DNA of 64,000 nucleotides from Litsea cubeba (taxonomy: Eukaryota > Streptophyta > Magnoliopsida > Laurales > Lauraceae). The stretch spans positions 21,233,817-21,297,816 of the forward strand of contig CM022947.1 in assembly GCA_012931725.1 (NCBI GenBank), in the 5' to 3' direction. Below the pieces are notes generated by a model, which had not been told where the DNA came from, ran no database searches, and saw nothing but the letters and a program-made list of their open reading frames with translations. The position numbers were made by a program, and so were the translations under genes. This document shows positions 32,620-44,120 of the stretch, in pieces. Each line of letters begins with the position of its first letter. Positions within the stretch are counted from its first letter, which is position 1.

Positions 32620-33385
32620 TGTAAGTGCCTAAATATTACGGACTTTGTAATGAAGATTATCTTGAGTCTGATGCTCCTTGGAAGATAATGAATGATCTGA
32701 GAACCTGAAAGGGAAGAAGATGAGGACGTCAAAGGACCCTGGCTGTGGGCAGCACAAGGCTCTCCGATGCCTAAGTCAGTAAGTGGTCTGAGCAGTAGGA
32801 TAGAGATAAGAGAGAAGAGAGACAGAGTAACAGCTCTCTGGTTATGGTGTGCATACCTGTAATGGAGATCGCTCCTCCCTTTATAGAGGAGGAGGCCTAC
32901 GTTGCATGGAAAGGCTCATGATGATGTCCTGGCATGACCAGGAGTATTGTCATATCAGCCCATTACTCATTAAATGACAGTCCGATCAGCCCATCATGCA
33001 TTAAACGCTGGTCTAATAGGGCCTTACCATATCTGACTTTTGGGCTTAGTCCCATCGGGCCTGGTTGGGGGCCATACTTTGATGGGACTTAACCGCTGGA
33101 TGCCACGCTGTCAGGGGTAAAGGACGGCCAGGATGGATTTGTCAGTTCCAGCTGGATACTCTTGAAAGTACAGTCGTTACCGCCCATCTCGGCTAAGGAT
33201 CTGGCCCTGGTGCCGAACTGAGTAACCGAAGTGGATGCTTTGTATTGAGGTCGGGGGGCCCGAGGCCGGATACGGTCTTGAGTTCGGGTAGCACATGAGC
33301 GATGCTTGCCGATTTCAGGGCGCGATTAATAGGCATAAGCACCGAAGTTAGCAAACCTCAGTACTTCGAGAAACACCCCCACACA
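32620..33385 (-). repeat. 5' LTR of Tat1 (complete)
   Basis: The 766-bp LTR reads TGTAAGTGCC...CCCCCACACA on the plus strand. A TTTATAGAGGAGGAGG word near 32879 is a TATA-like site on the minus strand (CCTCTATAAAGG). The LTR is followed by the target duplication CCTAC. Confidence 0.88.
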
Positions 33386-33390
33386 CCTAC

Positions 33391-34511
33391 TTATGACCCA
33401 TAGAAGTTAGATATGTATGCAATCCCAAGAATGCTAACTTGAATACAAGACTGAAAGTTAAGATTTTAGAAAATTATTTCATATATTTATACTACCAAGA
33501 GATAAAAATTTTCTTCTTCTACTTGTCCAATCCTTTGCAATGCTATATATATCTCAGAGGCTCGGCAATCGAATCTAAGGGCCGGCCTGTTACTTTACTA
33601 GAATTCCTGGTTGGGTTTTTTGGGACATAATGTCCCTTGACAGTTTCAAATTCCTTGTTTCTTGACAATAATTTATGAATTCCAGCACATGAAAAGTCTC
33701 AATTGGCCTTTAAGAATTCAGGAATTCCACCCTCTTTGTATTTTGGTGGAATTCCTGAATGCTCAAGTCCAAAGGAGGATTCAGGAATTCCATATTGTCT
33801 AGGAATTCAGATTAGTGCGCATGGCTCCCTGTGAGAGAAAGCTGATTATCAAGTCCATAAAGTTTCAATTTTTGAACAGCCTTTCTAGTTTCTAGCTTTG
33901 GATGGACTAAATAGAGTAATTGATTGATTCATTAATAGCTTTCCAATGGTAAATAGATCTCAAAACTTCAATGCTTGAATTAAAGATAAAGTTTAGCGTG
34001 CATAGGAACCTGCAAAAGCGAGCTTGATGCAGAAGCCCTAAATGTTTAAGTTTTCGAATTGCCTTGTCATCTTTATATGGATTTAAAATATGCATTCTAT
34101 TTTGATCTACTAGTCAATGGCTTTCCAATGGTATATGAAACTAAAAAATCGGACAATTAAATCGACTTATATGTCCTAAAGAAATTTAATGTGTCAAATT
34201 TGGCTTCCTAATCATATTAAAACATGAATTGACAATAAATGACCCAAAACAATAAGGATGAGAGTCATGCGTTCTGGTAGCATCTTATGAGACTGGCAAC
34301 ACAAACTCTCCCTCATTGGAGGCGATCTTTGGCTGTTTTCCATGATATTTTTGGTTGATATTTGATATATCACATGATGCGATACTGAGACCTTTTGCCT
34401 CTCGTGGGTTCGGAATACACGTCGAACACCCAACTTAAATATGACCTGCTAATTTAGTGTGTTTTTGTTTACACTTTTTAATTTACAGGCTAGGTTTACA
34501 TAACTAACACA
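33391..34511. other. Intergenic DNA between Tat1 and the copia element
   Basis: No gene is recognised. The part 34385-34450 matches the dispersed repeat at 3140-3200 (CCCAACTT(A/C)AATATGACC). GAATTCCTG/CAGGAATTC words are frequent at 33600-33810. This is the left half of the repeat whose right half starts at 43095. Confidence 0.5.
33716..33760. repeat. Perfect 16-bp inverted repeat (hairpin)
   Basis: ATTCAGGAATTCCACC at 33716-33731 and its exact complement at 33745-33760 are separated by a 13-bp loop. It may be the core of a foldback or MITE element, since further GGAATTC words flank it. A terminator role is not expected in plant DNA. Confidence 0.8.
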
Positions 34512-34516
34512 ATTGG

Positions 34517-36148
34517 TGAAAGACCAAGATCGAATCCTAGAGGGGGGGGGGGGGGGGTTTGAATAGGATGCTACTAAAAATTTAGACCACTTTTGAACAT
34601 TTTAGTTTTTAGGTGACTTATGCTTTGATGATGGTGAATTAGCTTGAGAAGAGAGAGAGTTTTTAAGTTATGCATTCAAAATCAAAAGACAGCTACAAAC
34701 TCTATCCAATCTCACACCCAAACATAAAGCCAACAATCATAAAAAGAAAGGTAAACACAAATCACCATAACACAACCAATTATAGTGGTTCGGCCAAATT
34801 GCCTACATCCACTCCCTGGTACTCCTACCGGATTTCACTAATCAATTCAAGGTTTAGGATCACCTCAAACCTTACAACTTCATCACTATGCTTTTCAAGG
34901 ATAAACATAAACCTTTACATCACAACAAGTGCTTTTTAAGGCTAAACACCAACCTTTACAATATAGATTTTTCTCTTAAGTAAAATGCCTATTTATGCAT
35001 GGATAAGAGAACAAATTGAACCCAATGGTTTGCCTCTAGATAGGCTGAATAGAAAATGATAACTCAACTACTAGAAGCATGCATATGAATGATAAAGTTT
35101 ATGACTAATGCATGGACTAGAAAGCACTCTTTCTCTTTTAAAAAGATGAAACTTCAAATGATGCAAAAGATGATAATCATATGTAAGAGAAAGAGTTGTA
35201 TTACTCAGCACATGTTTTTCAAATGATCAAACTTGAAGAGAGAGAGAGAGTACAATCTTAAGATTGACAAAAATGGATTTGAAAGCTAAAGTTCAAAACC
35301 ACATGTGAATGAAAATTCATATGTTGATTTCATAATGCTAAAGGTTTTCAAAGATCAAAGCATGTTATGAAAAGCAACAACATCTTAAGAAGAGGGCTAA
35401 CAATTTGATCATGCTTAAAAGAAAACAAAGATGAAGAATCTAAGCATGAAATAGAAATAGAGATTTAGAAAGCACACCCATTTTAAAGATCAAAGATTGA
35501 AAAGTTGGAATGCCTCCATAATCCCTTTTGAAAAGCTCTTGAAAAGTTCCTCTCTTTTGGGTTCAAAAGTTCTCAAAAAATCAGCAACTTTCCCTAAAGA
35601 GAAAGTCACTTTTTATAGAAAAAGTGCTCCCAACGGGTAGCTATCGGTTAGCCGACAACTAGGCGTCGGTCAACCGACAGCCCAACGGTCACAACCCAAC
35701 GGCTATATTTTTGAAAAAATTGCTAACCAAGAAACACTTGGCGGTTTGACCGACATCATCGGTCGACCGACATGGAACCGACAGAGCAGAAATGCTAAAA
35801 ATGAAGCTCTCTGATATTGGAACCGACGAGCTCTCGGTCTTTGAAATTTAAGCATTATCGGTTGACCGACAGGAGCCGAAGAGCTGACCGACAGAGAAGA
35901 TCTGAAAATTGTAGCTCTTTGGAAATGGAACCGACAGGACTCTCGGCTGGTCTCGGTTCTTAGACAGACTGACCGGCATACTATACAATCAGAAATCTCG
36001 AAGATCTGAAGGTTTTTCAAATAAAGACAAAGATTATGGAAGCAAAATATGCATGAGGATCCTAAGAAGGAGAGCATGAATGAAAGAGAGGTCAAGCTAA
36101 GACAATGAATGCATCCAATCAAATTGCAACAAAATAAAAACTTTAACA
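34517..36148 (-). repeat. 3' LTR of the copia element
   Basis: The 1,632-bp LTR begins TGAAAGACCAAG and ends TTTAACA on the plus strand. It carries a 16-G run at 34542-34557 and the TATA box at 35609-35618. A cluster of RCCGAC motifs at 35653-35940 corresponds to that in the other LTR. Confidence 0.93.
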
Positions 36149-36160
36149 ATCTCCCCTTTG
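36149..36160 (-). promoter_or_regulatory. Polypurine tract of the copia element
   Basis: The minus strand reads GCAAAGGGGAGAT immediately before the 3' LTR start TGTTAAAG. Confidence 0.75.
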
Positions 36161-36511
36161 CAATTTGATGGCAACTCTAGAAGCTTGACACCCTTTCATA
36201 CTCCAAGAACTAGAACACCAACTTCTTTGGACATTTAAGGAGCTTTGGATGCTTTGGGACTTTGGATATTTTGGAGCTTTGGATTTTCCTTGCGAGAGCA
36301 ACTAGGCAAAGCTTCTCCCCCTCAATTTGATAGACCTTGATTCTACTCCCCCTCAAATTGAGACCACTTACTATCATTCTCTCCCCCTTTGACATCTAAT
36401 TGCAAAGGATCCTGCCGATCTACAGGAAGACACAAACATTGTCAGTTGCACCTGTTTATAAGAGGTATAATAAAAAGGAAATGCAATCACAGGTGATTAG
36501 TCAACAAGAAT

Positions 36512-39500
36512 TCAGATCTCAGGGCAAGGGTCAATGCCCAATTGATGTCTTAGTTTGATAAATCTTTCATTTCCAAGGGGTTTAGTAAATAAGTCAGCCA
36601 ATTGAGAATCAGTTGGAACAAAAAGTAACTCAATAGAGCCTTGATCAGCATGATCACGCAAAAAGTGATAGCGAATGTCAATGTGTTTAGTGCGAGAATG
36701 TTAAACAGGACTTTTTGAAATGCTAATGGCACTTGAGTTATCACACATGATAGGCATACAGTGTTGTGGAACATTATAATCTAACAAGGTTTGTTTCATC
36801 CACAACAATTGAGCACAACAGCTACCGGTAGCTATATATTCAGCTTCTGCAGTAGACAGAGATACTGAATTTTGCTTTTTGCTATGCCAAGCTACTAAGC
36901 AATTTCCTATGAAGTAGCAACATCCACTGGTGCTTTTCCTATCATCTATTGATCCTGCCCAATCAGCATCACTGTATCCAATTAATTGTAAAGATGAGTC
37001 ACAAGGATACCAGATGCCATAATGAGATGTCCTATTGATATATTTAAAGATACGTTTAACAGCTTTGAGATGGGACTCACGAGGATCCGATTGATATCTA
37101 GCACAGATTCCAACACTAAAAGAGAGATCAGGTCTACTAGCAGTAAGATAGAGAAGGCTTCCTATCATACTACGATAGAGTTTTTGGTCTACTTTGGTAC
37201 CTTTTAGGTCACTAGAAAGTTTTGAAGTAGATCCCATGGGGTTGCTATTAGGCTTAGAGGTTTCTAGACCAAACTTCTTAATGATTTCCAAGGCAAATTT
37301 GGACTGGCTAAGAAAAATTCCGTTCTCGGTTTGGTTAACTTGGAGACCTAGGAAGAATTGCAGGGGACCGACTAGACTCATCTCAAAGGTCGAACTCATT
37401 AATTCTGAAAATCCTTGAGCCAATTTTTCCGAAGTAGATCCAAACACTATATCATCAACATAGATTTGAGCTACAAGAATGTCTTGATCGATTTTCTTGA
37501 TAAACAGAGTCTTATCAACTTTCCCATAGTTAAAATCATTTTCAACCAGATGATTTGTAAGATTTTCATACCAAGCCCTTGGTGCTTGTTTTAATCCATA
37601 AAGAGCTTTCTTGAGTTTGTAGACATACTCAGGATGATGAGGGTCCTCAAAGCCTTCTGGTTGAGTAACATAAACATCTTCTTCAATTTCTCCATTCAAG
37701 AAGGCACTTTTGACATCCATCTGAAATAGTTTGATTCTCATGCTACTCGCATAACTCAATAGGATTCTTATGGACTCCAAACGGGCTACAGGAGCAAAAG
37801 TTTCTTCAAAACCAATTCCTTCTATTTGGGCATATCCTTTTGCTACTAGTCTTGCCTTGTTTCTCACAACATTTCCAGATTCGTCTGACTTGTTCTTGTA
37901 AATCCACTTAGTGCCAATGGGATTTTTCTCTGTAGGTAATGGAACAAGATCCCAAACGTCATTTTTCTTAAATTGATTCAATTCTTCTTGCATAGCTTCC
38001 ATCCATTCAGATTTTGATTCAGTCTCAGAAAAATTCTTGGGCTCAATTTCAGAGACGAAGGAGTAATGAGCACACAGATTATGAACTTGTCTCCGGGTCA
38101 TGACCCCACTACTGATATTTCCAATAATATTCTCCAATATATGATCTTTCATAATTTTGGTTGGAACTGTAGCTTTGGATGGAATGATATCACTTTTATC
38201 TTTAAGACTTGGTTGATCAGTATCAAATTCAACTTCATCATCATCTTGAGGAGTTCTTCCAATTTGATTCATATCATCGATGACAACATGAGTTGACTCC
38301 ATTATGGTCATGGTTCTATGATTAAATACTCTGTATGCTTTGTTCCTTTCAGAATAGTCTAGGAAAATTCCTTCATCAGATTTAGGCTCAAATTTCTCCA
38401 ACTGCTCCCTATCTCTTAGAATATAACATTTGCTTTCGAACACTTTCAAATACCCCAAATTAGGTTTTCTTTCAAAATAAAGTTCATATGGGGTCTTGTT
38501 GGTATTCTTAGTGAGATAGACTCTATTTATAAGATAGCAGGCAGTATTCACAGCTTCAGCCCATAGATTACGAGGAAGATTCTTTTCATTGAGCATGGTC
38601 CTAGCCATTTCTTGAATCACTCTATTTCTTCTTTCTGCTACTCCATTTTGTTGAGGAGTTTTAAGAGCTGAAAATTGATGATTAATCCCATGATTTTCAC
38701 AAAATTTGGCAAATTTCTCATTTTCAAATTCTCCTCCATGATCAATTCTGATCTTCTGAATTTTACAATCTTTTTCAACTTGTATCTTGTTGCAAATTCT
38801 TATGATATTGTCTACAGCATCTGATTTAGCATGAAGAAAAGTAACCCAACCAAAACGAGAATAATCGTCTACCATAACCAGAATAAATTTCTTTCCTCCA
38901 ACACTTTGCACTGGTGCTGGTCCAATCAAGTCCATGTGGATTAATTCTAGAGGACGAGACGACGATATATCCTTTAAACCTTTGAAGCTCTTCTTTATTT
39001 GTTTACCCAGTTGGCACGCCTTACAGATTTCAGATTTGTCAGCACTCAACTTGAGAATTCCTTTCACAATTTCATTCTTGGATAGGATTTTCATCAATTT
39101 AAAGTTTATGTGACCCATCCTTTGGTGCCATAAGTAATTCTCTTGATCTTCAGTTATCAAGCACCTAGATTCATTGTCATCACATTCTTCTATAATGTAA
39201 ATATTTCCTTTTGTCCTTGATCCAGTAAGAATAACTTGGTTAGTTTTATCATTTACCACTTTGCATGAATGACTGTCAAAGACAACTTTGTTTCCTTTGT
39301 CACATAATTGGCTAATGCTAAGGAGATTATGCTTCAATCCTTCCACAAGAAATACATCATTTAGAGTCGGTATTTGATCTCCTTTCACACTCCCCTTGCC
39401 AATGATTTGAGCTTTACTATTGTCTCTAAAAGAAACATTTCCTCCATCATATTCCACTATAGAGCTGAATCTAGATCGGTCTCCTGTCATGTGTTTTGAA

Positions 39501-39600
39501 CAACCACTATCTAAGAACCAAGTAGGGTTTTCTTTTGCTTTTAAAGCGGTTTGAACTAGGAGACTCTCAAAGTTTGTTCCTTTAACAATCCAACTAGATA
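36512..39600 (-). pseudogene. pol: copia pol (protease, integrase, RT, RNase H), one stop near the end
   Basis: The frame is open from about 39600 through the protease active site WFLDSGCSKHMTGDRSRF. It continues in the 929-codon ORF from the methionine at 39490. Numbered from that methionine, the zinc region has WHQRMGH at 121-127 and the integrase catalytic residues are D187, D250 and E286. RT has FQMDVKSAFLNG at 589-600 and YVDD at 677-680, and RNase H has SDADWAG at 840-846. A TAA at 36701-36703 stands where copia proteins have Gln. The frame then continues through HSRTKHIDIRYHF and LADLFTKPLG to a natural stop at 36512-36514. Only this stop and the broken link to gag inactivate it. Confidence 0.93.
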
Positions 39601-41343
39601 GAGGAGATTTATAGGAGTGGTCTTGGGGACAAATTTGAAAGGTATTTTAGAGGGATTGTTGAGAGATAACCTGATTTTGTAAGGGCAGTTAGGGACCAAA
39701 TGACCACTACGAATGCAAAAATGACAAGTCCATCTAGTGGTATAATTTATCTCAACTATAGGTTTGCGGACACTCTTAGTAAATATTTGAGAGCTATTCT
39801 TCATGTTACTAGGGGAACCTTCAAAACCTATTCCACTCTTATCACCATAAATCTTATGCATGCCTAACATTTGATAAAACTTATCATTTCCCAAGGTGAA
39901 TTTTTCAACAATGAATTTTCCTTTGTTGAGTTTCAATTGTAGAGAGTTTGTTTCAAGTTGACTAGATTCAAGCTTGGATTGTAAGTTATGAATGTGAGTT
40001 TGAGCAAGAGCTAGATCTTTAGTTAGGGTGATGAATTTATGTTCTAAGTTAATTTTGTCATTTATGGTTAGTTTCAATTCATCTTTTAAAACATTTACTT
40101 CATTAACCAGTTTTTTGGATTCTTCTTTTAACATTTTATTTTTCTTGATTAAGATCTCAGAATTTTCATATAGATCATTATAAGCTTGCTGGATCTCAAT
40201 TTCTTCATTTTCATCATAAGTTTCTTCTTCCCCTAATGTGTCATCTATTAATATGTTATGGTCATCGATCTCTTCAATAAAAGCAATAAGAAGCCAATTA
40301 GGAGGATTTTCATCTTCATCATTTTGGGATTCATTTTTGTCACTATCTTCATCTTCCTCATCCCAAGTTATGTTTAAAGCTTTCTTTGCTTTCTTATCTC
40401 CTCTTTCAAATTCTTTAGGAGTGGAGCAATTTTGAGCAATATGTCCAAACCCCTTGCAATTGGTCCTAACATTGCACATCTTTTTTTGATATAAAATCCT
40501 TTGGAACTTCTTTGAATCTAGGGCTTTTGCTGCTTTCATCAGATTTTTCTAATGTTTTTTGTTATTCCTAAAGAATCTCTTAAAGTTTTTGACAAGGTAA
40601 AGCATATTATCATACTATCATCTTCACTTTCATTTTCATTAGATTGAGAGGAAAAAGCTACTCCTTTCTTTTTATCTTTAACTTCAAAATCTAGTTCATA
40701 TGTGAGTAGATTTCCTCTTAGTTCTTCAATTTTGATTTGGTCCACATTTTTACTCTCTGTTATGGCAATAATCTTAGGTTTGAATCTTTTAGGAAGAGAT
40801 CTTAAAATTTTTCTCACAGTTTTAGATTCATCCATCTTTTCTCCTAGTCCTATAAGAGAGTTGATTAATTCCATAATTTTTGTGTAGAACTCATCAAATG
40901 TTTCTTCTTCCAGCATTTTAATATCTTCTAATTTAGAGGTCAACATTTGAATTTTGGCTATCTGACCATGATCTGTACCTTCATGGGTTGGTCTCTAGGG
41001 TGTCCCACACTTCCTTAGCAGTATTGCAATTTACAACTCTATTGAATTCCTCTTGAGATAAGGCACAATATAGAGAGTTTTTTGCTTTAGCATTCAGATT
41101 AGCTCTATCCTTTTCCCCTTGAGTCCAAGCACTCTTAGGTTTGAGAGTTAGGGATATGTTATTACCTTCAGAATCTTTTTCTGTGGCAGTGGGGAGATGA
41201 TAGCCTTCTTCAATGATGGTCCACACATCTAAGCTTTGGGATTCTAAGAACACTTGCATCCTAATTTTCCAATACCTATAGTGTGTTCCATTAAACAAAG
41301 GCGGTCTATTGGTGGCATTGCCCTCACCCAAATGAGATTGCAA
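39556..41343 (-). pseudogene. gag: copia gag in three frame-shifted pieces
   Basis: Piece one (41343-40981) starts MQSHLGEGNATNRPP and carries FNGTHYRYWKIRMQ, the usual copia gag opening. Piece two (40946-40539) holds the rest of the UBN2-type gag domain (EETFDEFYTKIMELINSL). Piece three (40539-39556) has a damaged first zinc knuckle, CNVRTNCKGFGHIAQNC, in which the first two cysteines are five residues apart and not two. A coiled coil and an intact second knuckle, CHFCIRSGHLVPNC, follow. Frames differ between piece one and two, two and three, and three and pol, so at least three indels or stops have accumulated. Confidence 0.88.
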
Positions 41344-41414
41344 TTAGTGGCAACAAAAGAAAAACACTCACTAGGATTCAACTCTAGGATGTAAGACCTA
41401 AACCAGAGCAACTT

Positions 41415-41427
41415 GGCTCTGATACCA
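41415..41427 (-). promoter_or_regulatory. Primer-binding site (initiator tRNA-Met) of the copia element
   Basis: The minus strand reads TGGTATCAGAGCC two bases after the 5' LTR end. Confidence 0.9.
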
Positions 41428-42532
41428 ATTGAAAGACCAAGATCGAATCCGAGAGAGGGGGGGGGGGGGGGGGGGGGGGGGGGGTGAATAGGATGCTACT
41501 AAAAATTTAGACCACTTTTGAACATTTTAGTTTTTAGGTGACTATTGCTTTGATGATGGTAAATTAGCTTGAGAAGAGAGAGAGTTTCTAAGTTATGCAT
41601 TCAAAATCAAAAGACAGCTACAAACTCTATCCAATCTCACACCCAAACATAAAGCCAACAATCATAAAAAGAAAGGTAAACACAAATCACCATAACACAA
41701 CCAATTTTAGTGGTTCGGCCAAATTGCCTACATCCACTCCCGGTACTCCTACCGGATTTCACTAATCAATTCAAGGTTTAGGATCACCTCAAACCTTACA
41801 ACTTCATCACTATGCTTTTCAAGGATAAACATAAACATTTACATCACAATAAGTGCTTTTTAAGGCTAAACACCAACCTTTACAGCATAGATTTTTCTCT
41901 TAAGTAAATGCCTATTTATGCATGGATAAGAGAACAAATTGAACACAATGGTTTGCCTCTAGATAGGCCTGAATAGAAAATGATAACTCAACTACTAGAA
42001 GCATGCATATGAATGATAAAGTTTATGACTAATGCATGGACTAGAAAGCACTACTTCTTTTTTAAAAAGATGAAACTTCAAATGATGCAAAAGATGATAT
42101 CATATGCAAGAGAAAGAGTTGTATTACTCAACATATGTTTTTCAAAAGATCAAACTTGAAGAGAGAGAGAGAGTACAATCTTAAGATTGACAAAAATGGA
42201 TTTGAAAACTAAAGTTCAAAAACACATGTGAATGAAAAGTCATATGTTGATTTCATAATGCTAAAGGTTTTCAAAGATTCAAAGCATGTTATGAAAAAGC
42301 AACAACATCTTAAGAAGAGGGCTAACAATTTGATCATGCTTAAAAGAAACAAAGATGAAGAATCTAAGCATGAAATAGAAATAGAGATTTAGAAAGCACA
42401 CCCATTTTAAAGATCAAAGATTGAAAAGTTGGAATGCCTCCATAATCCCTTTTGAAAAGCTCTTTAAAAGTTCCTCTCCTTTGGGCTCAAAAGTTCTCAA
42501 AAAATCAGCAACTTTCTCTAAAGAGAAAGTCA

Positions 42533-42542
42533 CTTTTTATAG
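42533..42542 (-). promoter_or_regulatory. TATA box of the copia 5' LTR
   Basis: CTATAAAAAG on the minus strand is followed by GTGACTTTC. The matching site in the other LTR is 35609-35618. It defines the promoter of the element and places the RCCGAC cluster directly upstream. Confidence 0.7.
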
Positions 42543-42574
42543 AAAAAGTGCTCCCAATGGGTAGCTATCGGTTA

Positions 42575-42893
42575 GCCGACAACTAAGCGTCGGTCAACCG
42601 ACAGCCCAACGGTCACAACCCAACGGCTATATTTTTGAAAAAATTGCTGACCAAGAAACACTTGGCGGTTTGACCGACATCATCGATCGACCGACATGGA
42701 ACCGACAGAGCAGAAATGCTAAAAATGAAGCTCTCTATATTGGAACCGACGAGCTCTCGGTCTTTGAAATTTAAGCATTATCGGTTTGACCGACAGGAGC
42801 CGAAGAGCTGACCGACAAAGAAGATCTGAAAATTGTAGCTCTCTGGAAATGGAACCGACAGGACTCTCGGCTGGTCTCGGTTCTTATGTCGGC
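42575..42893 (-). promoter_or_regulatory. Cluster of eleven RCCGAC (DRE/CRT core) motifs upstream of the copia LTR TATA box
   Basis: RCCGAC occurs on the plus strand at 42575, 42597, 42673, 42690, 42701, 42745, 42789, 42811 and 42854, and on the minus strand at 42589 and 42888. Chance expectation is about 0.3 in this length. The nearest site is about 30 bp upstream of the TATA box and the farthest about 350 bp. RCCGAC is the core bound by DREB/CBF factors in drought and cold responses. That these sites act in this LTR is inference. Confidence 0.6.
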
Positions 42894-43094
42894 TGACCGA
42901 TAGGAGCCGAGAGACTGACTGTCAGACTATACAATCAGAAATCCCGAAGATCTGAAGGTTTTTCAAATAAAGACAAAGATTATGGAAGCAAAATATGCAT
43001 GAGGATCCTAAGAAGGAGAGCATGAATGAAAGAGAGGTCAAGCTCAGACAATGAATGCATCCAATCAAATTGCGACAAAATAAAAACTCTAACA

Positions 43095-43800
43095 ATTGGT
43101 AGATATGTTAGCTTTGGTTTAGGTTGTATTTGCTACTTTACCCATCAAGTCAGACTCAATTCTTCATTTTTCAATGATTTGCCAAACTTACAATTATTAA
43201 TTAAGGGGTCACATTGATAGGTCCTCACAAAATATATGTGAGGGTGAGCGCCACTTCAATAAAAGTGATACTCATTTTTTAATTAATATGATGGTAATTT
43301 ATAATATCAGAAATAAAAAATCAATTAAAATGTGAAAAGAAACATATGCAACTTAAAATAACTTGTGTTTTATCTAAATCTTCATGAAGTTTGAGGAGGA
43401 AAAGACAGTGGGGTCTTGCTGCTGAGTTTTAGAATTGAATTAGCTAATGAATGGAAACAAAAATTTAAACATTTATAAGACTAAGAGATTTGAAACAAAT
43501 GGTGAATGATGAGAAAAAAAAAGGTTGTACCTTAGAATATGGATGAAAAATGTCAAGACGAGTTAATATTTTTATGAAAAAACATGGTTCGGAAATGGAA
43601 ATAAAAGTCCTTACTCTGGTAAGGAAAAAAAAAACACAAAAATATAAAAACCAATAATATGAATAAGTTAAAAATGGACTTAACTGAAAAATAAAAAGCA
43701 TGAAACTTCATATTTAAAATCTCATGGATTTCTAAATGAAAAGGTCTTAAAAATGAAATAGTTGAAAATAAGGTAATGACTTGTTATCATGATAACATAC
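43095..43800. repeat. Dispersed AT-rich repeat, paralogue of 4930-5760
   Basis: The segment aligns by eye with 4930-5760 over about 700 bp. Its left half lies left of the copia element, ending near 34511, so the copia insertion split it. No coding potential is recognised. Confidence 0.7.
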
Positions 43801-43984
43801 ATGAAATAAGGAGAATTTCCTTCTACGAGCAATGGTATGTGGGAATTCCTTTTCCGACCCTCCATAATGAAGGATTCTGAAAATTAAATGCACAAGCCGG
43901 TGGTGATGGCACAAGTCCATTTTTCTTGCTTTCTATATTTCGCAAGTTACAAAAGCCTAATGAAACAAAGATATAAAAAATATG

Positions 43985-44120
43985 AAGTACTCTTGTGAGA
44001 GAAACTCTCACAGTACTATGAGAGTAAGAAATGGGATCCTCATATTTGACCCTCATATAAAAAATGAGGGTCCTCCCTCTTACTCTCATAGTATTGTGAA
44101 AGTTACTCTCATAAGAGAAT
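43985..44120. mobile_element. MITE-like foldback element, about 135 bp
   Basis: Two arms of about 60 bp are inverted copies of each other. The left arm has CAGTACTATGAGAGTAAG and the right arm, reverse-complemented, has CAATACTATGAGAGTAAG, extended on both sides (CTCTTGTGAGAG against CTCTTATGAGAG). The whole can fold into one hairpin. Target duplications were not resolved, so the superfamily is open. Confidence 0.75.

Larger units (their letters stand above)
21766..33385 (-). mobile_element. Tat-clade Ty3/gypsy element Tat1 (deleted, host of chromovirus copy 2)
   Basis: LTR ends TGTAAGTGCC...CACACA are flanked by the duplication CCTAC at 21761-21765 and 33386-33390. The right LTR (5' LTR on the minus strand) is complete, 766 bp. 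Of the left LTR only 281 bp remain before chromovirus copy 2. Gag and protease remain. RT, RNase H, integrase and the rest of the left LTR are gone. The remaining LTR parts differ at about 9 of 281 positions by eye, so Tat1 is older than chromovirus copy 1. Confidence 0.85.
34517..43094 (-). mobile_element. SIRE-like Ty1/copia element, 8.6 kb, complete but mutated
   Basis: The LTRs lie at 34517-36148 and 41430-43094 and the element is flanked by ATTGG at 34512-34516 and 43095-43099. On the minus strand the order is 5' LTR, tRNA-iMet primer site, gag, protease, integrase, RT, RNase H, polypurine tract, 3' LTR. Integrase before RT is the copia order. Protease DSGCSKHMTG and long LTRs of about 1.6 kb fit the SIRE/Maximus lineage. 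The LTRs differ by many substitutions and indels, so the insertion is older than chromovirus copy 1. Confidence 0.93.
41430..43094 (-). repeat. 5' LTR of the copia element
   Basis: The 1,665-bp LTR has a 28-G run at 41457-41484 on the plus strand, against 16 in the other LTR. It carries a TATA box at 42533-42542 and the RCCGAC cluster upstream of it. Confidence 0.93.

Noticed and set aside
33716..33760. Rho-independent terminator
   Set aside because: The perfect hairpin lacks a following T-run in either direction and such terminators are not used in plant nuclear DNA.
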